From: Saccharopolyspora shandongensis
Lineage (GTDB): Bacteria; Actinomycetota; Actinomycetes; Mycobacteriales; Pseudonocardiaceae
Direction: 5' to 3'
DNA length: 64,000 bases
Assembly: GCF_900106995.1 (NCBI RefSeq)
Contig: NZ_FNOK01000045.1
Location: 16,831-80,830 of the forward strand
In this document: positions 45,952 through 56,685 of the stretch, one piece after another
Numbering within the stretch: position 1 is the first letter of the stretch
How the letters are laid out: every line of letters begins with the position of its first letter
Program-made: the position numbers and the translations under genes
Notes under the pieces: generated by a model
Seen by the model: only the letters and a program-made list of their open reading frames with translations
Database searches by the model: none
Told to the model about the DNA's origin: nothing

Positions 45952-47526
45952 TCAGCGGCGGTGGATGCTCACGTCGTCCGGGTTGATCAGGTCCGGCACG
46001 GTCCAGCCGTTCAGGTCGTACTCGGCCATGCACTGCTCCGCGAAGCCCTTCATGGCGTCGGCGGTGCCGGAAGCCTGAGCGGTGAAGAGCATCTCCGCGC
46101 GCACCTGCTCGTGGTTGCCGGAGTAGTTGCGCTCGTACAGCTCGTGCCGGCCGCCGAACTCGCTGCCGATGGAGTCCCAGATCAGCTTCATCAGCTTGAC
46201 CCGCTCGACGGAGTCGTAACCGTTGGACCCGCGCACGTACTTGTCCAGGTAGGGGCGGATCTCCGGGACGGAGAAGTCCTTGGCGTTGGAGTTGAGGTAG
46301 ATCAGTCCACTGCCCAGGTCCTGCATGATGATTTCCTTGATCCGCGGGTAGCCCAGGGTCATGAACCAGCGGTAGGCCAGGCCGTAGTCGAGTTTCGGCA
46401 GGAGGGCGTCGTCCTTCCAGGAGTCCGGGTTGTTCGCCATGGCGTCGGTCAGGCCCCAGAACAGGTTGCGCCAGGCGATGACCTCGCCCACGCGGGTCTG
46501 GATGCCGCGGAAGTCCTTGGTGCCGGTGACCTCCACGCCCTTCATCAGCAGTCCGGCGATGAAGTCGAGCTTGACGGCGAGGCGCGTGCAGCCGTGGAAG
46601 GTGAAGCGGTGCAGGAAGCCCGAGCCGGGGAAGAACGTGCTGGCCTTCTCGGCGTCACCGTAGATGAAGACGTTCTCCCAGGGGATCTTCACCTTGTCGA
46701 GGATGAAGATGGTGTCGTTCTCGTCGAAGCGGCTGGACAGCGGGTAGTCGAACGGGCTGCCCATGACGTCGGCGTTCATCGCGTAGGAGTGCCGGCTGAT
46801 CAGCTTCATGCCGGGCGTGCCCATCGGGACGGTGCAGACCAGCGCGAACTCCTTCTTCTTGATCGGCAGGCCGTAGTGGGCGATGAAGTTGAAGTGGGTG
46901 ATGGCCGAGCCGGTGGCCACCACCTTGGCGACGCTGATGACCAGGCCGTCGTCGCGTTCCTCGTCGACGTGGACGAAGATGTCCTTGACCTCGTCGGGGT
47001 TGCGGTCGCGGTCGACCGGCGGGTTGATGATGGCGTGGTTCCAGTAGAGGACCTTCTCCTGCGACTCGGCGTACCAGCGCCGGGCGTTGTCGCCGAAGGG
47101 TTGGTAGAAGTCGCTGTTGGCGCCGAGGGTGCCGAGGAAGGCCGCCTTGTAGTCGGGGCTGCGGCCCATCCAGCCGTAGGTCATCCGCGCCCACTCGGCG
47201 ATCGCGTCGCGGTCGGCGATCAGGTCCTCGCGGCTGCGCGGCGTGCGGAAGAACGGGTGGGTGAAGCCGTCGCTGCCGGTGTCGGTCGGCACGGTGAGCA
47301 CCGACTGCTTGTCCGCGTCGTGCAGGGCGTCGTACAGCCGCGCCGTCATGCGCACCGAGTTGCGGAAGGCGGGGTGCTCGGTGACGTCCTTGACCTTCTC
47401 GCCATAGACCCACACCTCCCGTCCGTCGCGAATGGACTCGATGTACTCGTCGCCCGTCAGCGGGCGGGTCTTGCGGACGTTCGCCGCGGGCGGGGCGGCC
47501 GGAGAGCGGGTGTCTGCCTGAGTCAT
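45952..47526 (-). CDS. hpaB: HpaB/Sam5-like FADH2-dependent aromatic hydroxylase
   Basis: A 524-residue oxygenase; start at the ATG ending at 47526 (MTQADTRSPAAPP) with AGGAAAG upstream, rejecting the longer open frame that overlaps the reductase gene. Family blocks are TGDEYIESIRDGREVWVYGE, TYGWMGRSPDYKAAFLGTLG, ESQEKVLYWNHAIINPPVDR, SSRFDENDTIFILDKVKIPW and GSGFLHRFTFHGCTRLAVKL. From memory it closely resembles Sam5 of Saccharothrix, a p-coumarate 3-hydroxylase, and 4-hydroxyphenylacetate 3-hydroxylases. It ortho-hydroxylates a phenol to a catechol using reduced FAD from the HpaC-type reductase encoded just upstream. Confidence 0.93.
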   Translation of the reverse strand: MTQADTRSPAAPPAANVRKTRPLTGDEYIESIRDGREVWVYGEKVKDVTEHPAFRNSVRMTARLYDALHDADKQSVLTVPTDTGSDGFTHPFFRTPRSREDLIADRDAIAEWARMTYGWMGRSPDYKAAFLGTLGANSDFYQPFGDNARRWYAESQEKVLYWNHAIINPPVDRDRNPDEVKDIFVHVDEERDDGLVISVAKVVATGSAITHFNFIAHYGLPIKKKEFALVCTVPMGTPGMKLISRHSYAMNADVMGSPFDYPLSSRFDENDTIFILDKVKIPWENVFIYGDAEKASTFFPGSGFLHRFTFHGCTRLAVKLDFIAGLLMKGVEVTGTKDFRGIQTRVGEVIAWRNLFWGLTDAMANNPDSWKDDALLPKLDYGLAYRWFMTLGYPRIKEIIMQDLGSGLIYLNSNAKDFSVPEIRPYLDKYVRGSNGYDSVERVKLMKLIWDSIGSEFGGRHELYERNYSGNHEQVRAEMLFTAQASGTADAMKGFAEQCMAEYDLNGWTVPDLINPDDVSIHRR

Positions 47527-47564
47527 GTCTTTCCTAGCTGATCTCGAAGGTGTGTGATCGGGAA

Positions 47565-48138
47565 TTACGAGGCGTGCCGCGTGGCGCGCCTCGCGTGCAT
47601 CGCGGTGAAGGCCGGGGCGCCGGTGAACCATCCGCTCTCGGGGCTGTCCAGGCAGGCGCCCCAGTGGGCGCCCGCGTCCCGCCGGTCCAGGTGGCGGAAG
47701 GTTCCGGCGTGGAACAGCAGCGGTTCCAGATCGGTGATGTCGGCCTCGACCACTTCGCCGATGACGATCAGGTGGTCGCCGCCGTCGTAGGTGCGCCACG
47801 GGCGGCACGAGATCGTGGCGGCCGCTCCCGTGAGCACGGGGCCGAGGGGACCGTCGGACCACTGGGGTTCCGGCTCCACGGGCCGGCCGGCGAAGTGCCA
47901 GGCGGTGTCGGCCTGGCCGGCTGCCAGGATGTTGACCGCGAAGGGCGTGTCCTTCAGATACCGGCACGCCTTGGACTGGCGGGTGAGGGTCACCTGGCAC
48001 AGGGCCGGTTCCAGGGAGACGGCGGTGAACGCGTTGACCGTGGCGCCGTGGCGTCCGCCGTCGGAGGTGGCGCATGTGACGACCGTGACGCCGGTGGCGA
48101 AGCGGCCGAAGGCGTTCCGGAGGTGGCGCTGGTTCACG
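47565..48138 (-). CDS. hpaC: HpaC-type flavin reductase
   Basis: About 190 residues with a split-barrel flavin reductase fold: LRNAFGRFATGVTVVTCATS, HGATVNAFTAVSLEPALCQV, TRQSKACRYLKDTPFAVNIL and GGDHLIVIGEVVEAD. I prefer the GTG ending at 48138, preceded by GAGG at good spacing; the ATG ending at 48188 would add 17 residues. It reduces flavin with NAD(P)H and hands it to HpaB, 38 bp downstream. A perfect hairpin lies in its leader (48273-48299). Confidence 0.9.
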
Positions 48139-48272
48139 TGGCCCACCTCGGAGAGCCGGCGGATGCGAGGCGCTCGCTCCTCCCGCATCCGGTGCCGCCG
48201 GGTTCCTTTACCAAGCGGCTCCTCCTCGTATGTGACATTGCCCCGCTCCTGCCTGTGGAGGTATGGCACGGG

Positions 48273-48299
48273 CCGGTGCCGTGCCTGCCACGGCACCGG
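48273..48299. repeat. Perfect 11-bp inverted repeat in the hpaC leader
   Basis: CCGGTGCCGTG (48273-48283) and CACGGCACCGG (48289-48299) are perfect inverted repeats with a five-base spacer, between hpaC and the divergent LuxR regulator. It could be an operator or a leader hairpin of the hydroxylase operon. The rest of the ~420 bp intergenic region shows no gene. Confidence 0.6.
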
Positions 48300-48559
48300 T
48301 CCGCGTCGTGGTGATAGAAGACTGAACACGGGCGTGGCCGCGGTCTTGGGTGAGATGACCCCCTTCGGTACCCCCTCTGCCCGTGCGGGTACTCATCACT
48401 TCGAACCCGTGATCGCATTGATTCGCGGAAGTTATGGGTTCTGGTCGCGGGACTATGAATCGGGGCGCTGGCCGGGGAAAACACGGGCGTGCGTCCTTGG
48501 CACGAAGTGTCCTTCGACATAGGGTCAGCGGAACGGCCGAGGCGAGGACATCGAGGACC

Positions 48560-50923
48560 ATGCACGACGACAGTGGACGCGGTTGTCTGGTCGGCGCTGG
48601 CGGTCTCACCAGTTTCGTGGGGCGTCGGCAGGAGATCGCCGGCGTGCGCAGGAGTCTGTCGGCCTCCCGGCTCGTCACGCTTACCGGTCCCGGTGGCATC
48701 GGTAAGACGCGGCTCGCTCTGGTGGTCGCGGACCGGGTCCGCAGGGCGTTCCGGGACGGTATTCAGGTCGTCCAGCTGGCCAGCCTCGACGATGCGCGCG
48801 AGGTGGCCTCCGCGTTCACCTCGGCGCTCGCCGTCCTGGACCAGTCGAACCGGTCCGCGACCCAGCAACTGGTCGATCATCTGGGAACCCAGCAGGTGCT
48901 GCTGGTCGTGGACAACTGCGAGCACGTGCTGACGGCCACCGCCGAACTGCTGGCCGAACTTCTCGAAACGGCACCGGGCCTGCGCGTCCTGGCCACCAGC
49001 CGCGAACCGCTCGGCATCGCGGGCGAGCTTGTCACGGTGATCCCGACCCTGTCGGTACCGACGGCCGAGCAGTTGCACGACGCCGCGAGCGTCGACCACA
49101 GCGAAGCCGTTCAGCTGCTGGTCGACCGGGCGCGCAGCGTCGCCCCGGACTTCGCCGTCACCGATACCAACCGCCTTGCCGTCCAACAGCTGTGCGAACG
49201 GCTCGACGGGATGCCGCTCGCCATCGAACTCGCCGCCATCCGGCTGCGCACGTTGTCAGTCGGCCAGGTCGTCGAGCGCCTGGACCGCCGATTCGAACTG
49301 CTCACCGGCGGCAGTCGCGTGGCTCGGCCGCGACAGCAGACGCTCCGCGCACTGATCGACTGGAGCCACGAGCTGTGCTCCGATGACGAACGCCTGCTGT
49401 GGGCGCGGATGTCGGTCTTCCCGGGCGGATGCGACCTGACGGCGGTCGAGGAGGTCTGCGGGTTCGGCGACTTCGCCGCCGAGCGCGTCGTCGACGTCCT
49501 CGACCGGCTCGTCGCCAAGTCGATCGTGATAGCCGAGCACATCGGTGAACGGGTCCGCTACCGGCAGCTGATGACCGTGCGCGAATACGGCGCCGAAAGG
49601 CTCGACGAACTCGGGGAACTGCCGGTGCTGCGGCGCCGCATGCGCGATCACTATCTGCGCCAGGCCCGCTCCATGGTGGAGCGCTGGTGCGGCCCCGGGC
49701 AGCACGAGATGCTCGCCACCATGCGGCGCGACCACGCCAACCTGCTCGCGGCGCTGGAATGGTCGCTCACCACGCCCGACGAGCATCCCGCGGGCGGCCG
49801 GCTCGCGTCCTTCCTGCGCTACCACTGGATCGCCGGCGGCTCGCTCAGCGAGGGAAGGCGATGGCTGGACCGCATCCTCGACGTGCTGGACGGCGACACC
49901 GTCGAGCGGGGGTCGGTGCTGTGGGTGGCGGCCTGGGCGACGCTCCTGCAGGGGGACCGCGAGGCCGCCGCCGTCCGCCTGGCGGAGCTGGAGCACGTGG
50001 CAGCGGTGCTGGACGACCCCGAGCTGGCCGCGCACGCCGCGAACTGGCGGGCCCTGTACCACCTCTTCAGCGGCAGCCTGCCCACGGCGATCGGCCTGTA
50101 CCACCGGGCTGTGCGGGGACACCGGGCGCTCGGCAGCACCGGCGCGGTGCTCACCGCGCAGTTCCAGCTCGCCATGGCGCGCAACTTCCAGGAGCCCGCG
50201 GGCAACGCCCTGGAGACCTGCAGGGAGGTGCTAGCCGTGAGCGCCCGGCACGGCGAACGCTGGAATCACGCCTACGCCCTGTGGATCAGCGGCCTGCAGC
50301 ACTGGCGCGCGGGCGACATGGCCGCGGCCAAGCAGGCCGCGACGGCGGCCCTGGAGATCCAGCGCGATTTCACCGACGGCGTCTGCACGGCCCTGGTGCT
50401 GGAGCTGATGTCCTGGATCGCCATGTCCAACCAGCAAGCGGACGACGCCGCCATGCTGGGAGCTGCCGCCGGAGCGGTGTGGCACCGGCTCGGCACCTCC
50501 ATCGACGCGTTCGGACCCCACATCACCGCAGACTCCCTGCGCCTGGCCCAACAGGTCGTCGAAACGGTGGGCGCGGAACGGGTGGCGAAGGTCACCCAGC
50601 GCCTGGCTCATCTGACCAAGGCCGAGGCGATCGAGCTCGCCCTCGAAATCGACGCAGCCGTCAAGCCCACCACCGCGACGTGCGTCGCCCGAAGCTGCCC
50701 GCTCACGGACCGGGAACTGCAGGTGGCGCGCCTGATCGCCGCGGGACTGAGCAATCGCGCCATCGCCGAGAACCTGGTGATCTCGCCCCGCACCGTGGAC
50801 GGCCACGTCGAGCGCATGCTAGGCAAGCTCGGCTTCGCCTCCCGCACCCAAGTCGCCTCCTGGATCGCGTCCCTCGACGAATCCGGTGACGAAGCCCGCG
50901 CACATCGGGCTCCAGCGCCTTGA
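48560..50923 (+). CDS. Large ATPase regulator with LuxR-type DNA-binding domain
   Basis: A 787-residue STAND/LAL-like regulator; start at the ATG at 48560 (MHDDSGRGCLVGAGG), with GAGG just before it. Walker A GPGGIGKT is at 43-50, VLLVVDNCEH is the Walker B-like block, and LCERLDGMPLAIELAAIRLR the GLPL-like motif. A helical-repeat middle follows, and the last ~70 residues are a LuxR helix-turn-helix (LTDRELQVARLIAAGLSNRA, LVISPRTVDGHVERML). Divergent from the hpaCB operon, which it likely activates. Its stop is a few bases from an IS remnant, but the C-terminus looks complete. Confidence 0.9.
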   Translation: MHDDSGRGCLVGAGGLTSFVGRRQEIAGVRRSLSASRLVTLTGPGGIGKTRLALVVADRVRRAFRDGIQVVQLASLDDAREVASAFTSALAVLDQSNRSATQQLVDHLGTQQVLLVVDNCEHVLTATAELLAELLETAPGLRVLATSREPLGIAGELVTVIPTLSVPTAEQLHDAASVDHSEAVQLLVDRARSVAPDFAVTDTNRLAVQQLCERLDGMPLAIELAAIRLRTLSVGQVVERLDRRFELLTGGSRVARPRQQTLRALIDWSHELCSDDERLLWARMSVFPGGCDLTAVEEVCGFGDFAAERVVDVLDRLVAKSIVIAEHIGERVRYRQLMTVREYGAERLDELGELPVLRRRMRDHYLRQARSMVERWCGPGQHEMLATMRRDHANLLAALEWSLTTPDEHPAGGRLASFLRYHWIAGGSLSEGRRWLDRILDVLDGDTVERGSVLWVAAWATLLQGDREAAAVRLAELEHVAAVLDDPELAAHAANWRALYHLFSGSLPTAIGLYHRAVRGHRALGSTGAVLTAQFQLAMARNFQEPAGNALETCREVLAVSARHGERWNHAYALWISGLQHWRAGDMAAAKQAATAALEIQRDFTDGVCTALVLELMSWIAMSNQQADDAAMLGAAAGAVWHRLGTSIDAFGPHITADSLRLAQQVVETVGAERVAKVTQRLAHLTKAEAIELALEIDAAVKPTTATCVARSCPLTDRELQVARLIAAGLSNRAIAENLVISPRTVDGHVERMLGKLGFASRTQVASWIASLDESGDEARAHRAPAP

Positions 50924-50929
50924 CCCTCC

Positions 50930-51517
50930 GATGCCGACTGAGATAGTGAAGTGCCGGAGGTAGCGGGTGAGGATTCGGCGAAGGTGCCGTTGGTTGACGA
51001 TCAGGAGCCTGTCGAGCAGTTCGCGGCGTAGGGTTGCGATCATTCTTTCGCAGATCGCGTTCGCCTGCGGGGCTTGGGGCGGGCTGGTCAAGATCCGGAT
51101 GTCGGCAGCGGCGAAGACCGCGTCGTGCGGAATAATCCCAATTCCGCGAGATCAATTTGCGGTGCCAGGCCAGGATCGTCGACGGCGTGACGGCGAACGC
51201 TTCGGTCCAGCGGCGACCGGGGATCAGACGCGACAACGCTGAGAGCCATAACCGGTCGGCAGGGGTGTAGCGAACCTGTGCGATCTGGCGGCGTAGCACC
51301 GCGTTCTCGTGCCGCAGGACGAGTATTTCGGCGTCCTTGGCCAAGTCTCGTTGCAGGAGCACGGCTGCGAAGCTGATCAGGCAGCGCACGGTCTGATAGA
51401 TGATCGACAGCAACGTCCCATGATGATCTCGAACCGTCCAGTTCGGCAACAGCGCAGGTCGGGGCGCCGCATCGAGTTCCCGAGCCCCACAGCATGGATG
51501 AGGTATTCGGCAAGGGC
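50930..51517 (-). pseudogene. Internally deleted IS of the second family, with a right end
   Basis: The right end (GATGAGGTATTCGGCAAGGGC up to 51517) matches the 9586-10936 element. The minus strand encodes the N-terminus (AEILVLRHENAVLRRQIAQV, AWHRKLISRNWDYSARR) and then, after a deletion of the first catalytic region and a frame change, AVFAAADIRILTSPPQAPQA, NAICERMIATLRRELLDRLL and YLRHF. The C-terminal end is cut beside the LuxR stop. A compact deletion derivative, not autonomous. Confidence 0.75.
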
Positions 51518-51656
51518 ACGGTTACAAGGAACGCCGATGTTTCCTCCATCCTCAGGCCAGCTCACGCCGCCACGCCGAGCACCTCAGCATCCACTCACCA
51601 GATCAACTCACCGATAACTGCGAAACCTCAGTCAACGTGATCAATGAATTTCTGGT

Positions 51657-52565
51657 TCACTTTGCGAAGTCCGCTAGCACCGCTCGGTGGTCGGATCCGT
51701 GTGTGCGAATGACTTCGGTGTTCGTGGGTCGCAGTCCGCATTGGAGGATGTGATCCAGCCGTACCACCGGAAGTGTCGCGGGCCAGGTGAACCCGAAGCC
51801 GGAGCCTGTGTCCTGCTGGACGGGGCGGACCTTCGGTGGCAGCAGGCGCATCGCGCGGTCGTCGGTCGCTGTGTTGAAGTCGCCCAGCACGATCGCGCGG
51901 GGCGAGTCGTCGGCGCGGCGGACGTCGGCGAGGTGGGACAGGGCCCGGTTGCGTTGGTCGATGGAGCCGGGGCGCAGGGACGGCAGGTGAACTACGTAGA
52001 CCTCGATCCGGCCGTGGGGCGTGTGGACCTGGGCGCGCATCGCGCGGGTCCAGTCCAGGCCGAGGTCGACCGGTTCGACGTCGTCGACCGGGTAGCGACT
52101 CCAGAGGCCGACGGTGCCGATGGTCGCGTGGTGCGGGTGGTCGTCGCCCAGGGCCGTCTGGAGCGCCCTGCGCGCAGGGGTGGTCAGTTCCTGCACACCG
52201 ATGACGTCCGCGCCGGTCGCGGCCAGATCGGCCGCGGTCGACGCGGGGTCGTCGTTGCCCGCGAACAGGTTCTGGCTGACGACCCGCAGGTCGCTGCTGG
52301 CGGCCGAGGCGTGCGGGAGCAGGTTCGCTCCGAACAGTACGCACCATGCCAGGGTGGGGGCCAGAACCGCCACCGTGGTTCGCGCCCTGGCCAGGAGTCC
52401 AGCGACGAGTAGGAGCGGGATCGCCAGGCCGAGCCACGGCGCGACGCTGTCGAGCAGCGTGCCCGTTCCGGCGACATCCGGGATCAGGGCGTGGCCGGCG
52501 ATGAGCAGCGCCAGTGCTGCCGAGGCGACCAGGACCACCACGTCACGCACGCGACGCATCGGCAT
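51657..52565 (-). CDS. VanJ-like membrane protein with endonuclease/exonuclease/phosphatase fold
   Basis: A 302-residue protein with three membrane helices in the first ~95 residues (VVVLVASAALALLIAGHALI, LGLAIPLLLVAGLLA, VAVLAPTLAWCVLFGANLL) and an extracytoplasmic EEP domain: VVSQNLFAGNDDPAS, VIGVQELTTPARRAL, VYVVHLPSLRPGS, VLGDFNTATDDRAM and the terminal GSDHRAVL. This layout is that of VanJ of Streptomyces coelicolor, a teicoplanin-resistance protein thought to act on lipid-linked cell-wall intermediates. It follows the lipoprotein gene by six bases and so shares its operon. About 35 kb from the vanHAX cluster. Confidence 0.8.
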   Translation of the reverse strand: MPMRRVRDVVVLVASAALALLIAGHALIPDVAGTGTLLDSVAPWLGLAIPLLLVAGLLARARTTVAVLAPTLAWCVLFGANLLPHASAASSDLRVVSQNLFAGNDDPASTAADLAATGADVIGVQELTTPARRALQTALGDDHPHHATIGTVGLWSRYPVDDVEPVDLGLDWTRAMRAQVHTPHGRIEVYVVHLPSLRPGSIDQRNRALSHLADVRRADDSPRAIVLGDFNTATDDRAMRLLPPKVRPVQQDTGSGFGFTWPATLPVVRLDHILQCGLRPTNTEVIRTHGSDHRAVLADFAK

Positions 52566-52571
52566 CTCCTC

Positions 52572-54551
52572 TCACAGTCCGGTCGGGCAGATCCGTTGCG
52601 GCGTACCGCCCTTGACCGACGCGTCCACGCACCCCGCGGGCAGCCCGTCGTGGGGGTGGGCGGAGAAGTTGGCGGTGACGGTGAGAGCGCTATCGCCGAA
52701 CGAGGTCCGTTGCACCAGGTGGTCGGGTGTGAGCCAGCGGAAGTCGGTCATCGGCTCGGTGGCCGCGGCCTCGTGCAGCGGCTCGAAGTACCGCTGCAGT
52801 TCGGCGATCTGCTTGCCGTGACTGTCCAGTTCGGACTTGTCGAGGACCAGGTTCAGCGGCGTGTTGTACAGCATCGCCAGCATGGCCCGGTCCCTGCTCT
52901 GGTCCGGCAGCTTCGACCACGACAGTTCCCAGCGGTCGGTGCTGATGACCGAGTCGTGCAGCACCGTCTGGTACAGCGGCACCCGGAACTGCGGGGCGAA
53001 CATGGCCTTGGCCAGGTCCGCGGGTAGGTGCACCGGTTTGAAGAAGAATGCCGGTGCTCCCTGCGGGGCGTAGCCACCCCAGGTCTCCCGGTCCTTTTGC
53101 AGCTTCCACAGCCCGTCGCTGACCGGGGTCAGGGAGCCGTGGCTGTAGGTGAGGACGCGGTTGGCCCACGCGCCAGAGTTCTCCGAGCCCAGCACGAGTT
53201 TCCGGTCGCCGGAGAGCCATCCTATGCGGTCGAGGCGGTTCTTGCGGTCCTCGGCCTTGTTCATGGGGTGCTGCGGGCTGTGGTCGGTGTGCAGTTCGCC
53301 GGCCGCGTCAACGTCGAGGAAGTAGCTGGTTGCGCCGTTGGCGGTCATCTCGCGGGTGCGGTTGGCCAGGTACTGCTCGGTCGGCTCGGCGCGAGCGAAC
53401 GACTCGGAGCTCAGGTAGCAGCCGCGGCCGCCGAAACCGGTCATGACCTTGCCCTGGGCATCACGGACGCAAGCGTCCTGCCAGACCGGGGCGGGCCAGC
53501 GGGACGACGGGTTGTCGGCGGTGGCCGGGTCCTGGGCGTTGGCCCACGAGTCGTAGGGACCGACGAGGTATCCGGCTTGGTTGGCGGCGTCCACGGCCTG
53601 CTTGGTCATCGGGTGGTCGTCGGCGTCGTAGCCGAGCCACATGCGGTTCAGCCCGAGCTGGCGCATGCGCTGGATTCCCTCGGGGGTACGGGCCTCGCCC
53701 CAGGTGTATGCGTGGAAGGCTCCGATGAGCTTGCCGACCTCGGGGTTGCGGGCGATCTTCCGTTGCAGCGGTTCGATCCCGCCGTGGTGCTGCAGCCAGT
53801 CGCGGTAGTCGCGGGCGGCGGCCACCGGCGAGCCGTCGGTGAGCGCGAACGACATCGTGTAGTCCATTGTGGACTCTTGTGGGGTGAAGTCGTGCACCGC
53901 TTCGGTGCGCAGTCGACCCTGGTCGGAGACGAAGCGCAGCGACGTGCCGATGTCGGACCCGGCGATGTAGCCGGCCCCGTGCCCGGGCTGGCTGGTGCCC
54001 CAGAACGGCATGGTCAGCCCGTCGGCCATGCCGAATTCCGCCCCGGCGAGCCCGGCGGCGTCGGAGTTCCACCACGGGTCGGCCGCCGGCACGGACAGGC
54101 CTTCCCCGCGTGGGAACTGGATCTCCTGCACGGACCGGTCGGTGCCGGTCACCGGCCAGGTCATCGAGCCCTGCTCGTCGGCGTGCACGGTCATCTCCAG
54201 CCGTCCGGCCTGCGTGGCGGCCGTCACGGTGAGTCCCTTGGCCGGGTAGCGCCAGGTCGCCTTTCCACCGTCGGCGGCCACCGTGCTCGGGGCGCCCAAT
54301 GCGTCGGCCGCCGGGGCGGACAGCTGCCAGTTCGCTCCGTCGTCGGCCTCGGCTCGGACGCCTAGCGACGTGGTGTCCACCACGGCCCTGCCGCCCTTGA
54401 CCGGGACGACGATCTGCTTGTCGTTCACTTCGATCTCCGGCCGGTCGGACGCGGTGGCAGTGGCGCACGCGGTCGTCGCCACGCACAGCACGCCCAGCAG
54501 CCCGGCCAGTCGGATTGCGTTGTCACGTTTCACGCTCGTCAGAGTTGTCAC
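52572..54551 (-). CDS. Glycoside-hydrolase-like lipoprotein
   Basis: A ~659-residue exported protein; the GTG ending at 54551 or, better for a signal peptide, the GTG ending at 54533 (MKRDNAIRLAGLLGVLCVA). A lipobox-like TTAC follows. A beta-sandwich N-terminal half (MTWPVTGTDRSVQEIQFPRG, MPFWGTSQPGHGAGYIAGSD) precedes a TIM-barrel-like part (AFHAYTWGEARTPEGIQRMR, MWLGYDADDHPMTKQAVDAA, ATSYFLDVDAAGELHTDHSP, LVLGSENSGAWANRVLTYSH). It resembles DUF5696/GH101-related families; catalytic acids are likely in FLDVDAAG and GSENSG but unproven. It is upstream of the VanJ-like gene and divergent from a two-component system. Confidence 0.72.
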   Translation of the reverse strand: MTTLTSVKRDNAIRLAGLLGVLCVATTACATATASDRPEIEVNDKQIVVPVKGGRAVVDTTSLGVRAEADDGANWQLSAPAADALGAPSTVAADGGKATWRYPAKGLTVTAATQAGRLEMTVHADEQGSMTWPVTGTDRSVQEIQFPRGEGLSVPAADPWWNSDAAGLAGAEFGMADGLTMPFWGTSQPGHGAGYIAGSDIGTSLRFVSDQGRLRTEAVHDFTPQESTMDYTMSFALTDGSPVAAARDYRDWLQHHGGIEPLQRKIARNPEVGKLIGAFHAYTWGEARTPEGIQRMRQLGLNRMWLGYDADDHPMTKQAVDAANQAGYLVGPYDSWANAQDPATADNPSSRWPAPVWQDACVRDAQGKVMTGFGGRGCYLSSESFARAEPTEQYLANRTREMTANGATSYFLDVDAAGELHTDHSPQHPMNKAEDRKNRLDRIGWLSGDRKLVLGSENSGAWANRVLTYSHGSLTPVSDGLWKLQKDRETWGGYAPQGAPAFFFKPVHLPADLAKAMFAPQFRVPLYQTVLHDSVISTDRWELSWSKLPDQSRDRAMLAMLYNTPLNLVLDKSELDSHGKQIAELQRYFEPLHEAAATEPMTDFRWLTPDHLVQRTSFGDSALTVTANFSAHPHDGLPAGCVDASVKGGTPQRICPTGL

Positions 54552-54556
54552 CGCAG

Positions 54557-54574
54557 ATGAGAGTTCGATGAGAG
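54557..54574. promoter_or_regulatory. Tandem response-regulator box
   Basis: ATGAGAG occurs at 54557-54563 and 54568-54574, an 11-base period typical of OmpR-family sites, in the 53-bp gap between the lipoprotein gene and the response regulator. A TAGTAT at 54590-54595 is a plausible -10 for the regulator, whose GTG at 54605 would then be leaderless, with the box over the -35 region. Confidence 0.6.
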
Positions 54575-54604
54575 CTGTGGGTCACGGCGTAGTATCCGGG
54601 TGCT

Positions 54605-55272
54605 GTGCGTGTGCTTGTGGTCGAAGATGAATCCGTTGTGCGTGACGCCGTGGTGCGTGGCCTGGAGTCCGAGGGTTACGACGCCCGGTCCGCTGGCGAC
54701 GGCGCGAAGGCGTTGACAGAGATCGCACGGTGGCAGCCAGACGCGATCGTCCTCGACTTGCTGATGCCGTTCATGGACGGCCTCACGCTGTGTCGGCGGC
54801 TGCGCACCGAAGGCGACCGGACCCCGATCCTGGTGCTTACCGCCCGGGACGCGATCGCCGACCGGATCGCCGGGCTGGACGCGGGCGCCGACGACTACCT
54901 CGTCAAGCCGTTCGACCTCGACGAACTCCTCGCACGGGTGCGGGCGCTGCTGCGGCGCAGCTATCCGGAGGACGATGCGGTGCTGCGCTTCGCCGATCTG
55001 AGCATGGACACGGCGGCCCACCGGGTGCTGCGTGGCGACCGCCTGGTGGAGCTCAGCCGCACCGAGTTCACGCTGCTGGAGGTCCTGTTGCGCAACGTCG
55101 AGCAGGCGTTGCCGCGCGAGACGATCACGGAACGGGTGTGGGGCCGGGACTTCGGACCGGCGTCGAACTCGCTGCAGGTCTACGTCCGCTACCTGCGCCG
55201 CAAGCTGGAAGCCGGGGGCGAGCCTCGGCTGGTCCACACCGTACGTGGCATCGGCTATCGGCTCGGTGCGCT

Positions 55273-55276
<4 letters not shown>
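54605..55276 (+). CDS. OmpR-family response regulator (MprA-like)
   Basis: A 223-residue regulator starting at a GTG with no ribosome-binding site, consistent with a leaderless message. The receiver has Glu8-Asp9, phospho-acceptor Asp51 (IVLDLLMPFMDG) and the lysine in YLVKPFDL. The winged helix contains LSRTEFTLLEVLLRNVEQAL and SNSLQVYVRYLRRKLEAGG. Coupled to the kinase by an overlapping stop/start (GTGA). It probably controls itself and the divergent lipoprotein/VanJ-like operon through the tandem box. Confidence 0.93.
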
Positions 55277-56616
<1,340 letters not shown>

Positions 56617-56685
56617 ACTAGTTCGCCGTAGCCAACAGGTGGCCTGACGAGCCCACTGCGGCCTGACAACATCATTGGGCATCAC

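Noticed and set aside
47527..48075. A longer hpaB open frame reaching into hpaC.
   Set aside because: The extra residues are out-of-frame hpaC sequence; the ATG ending at 47526 has a good ribosome-binding site and family alignment.
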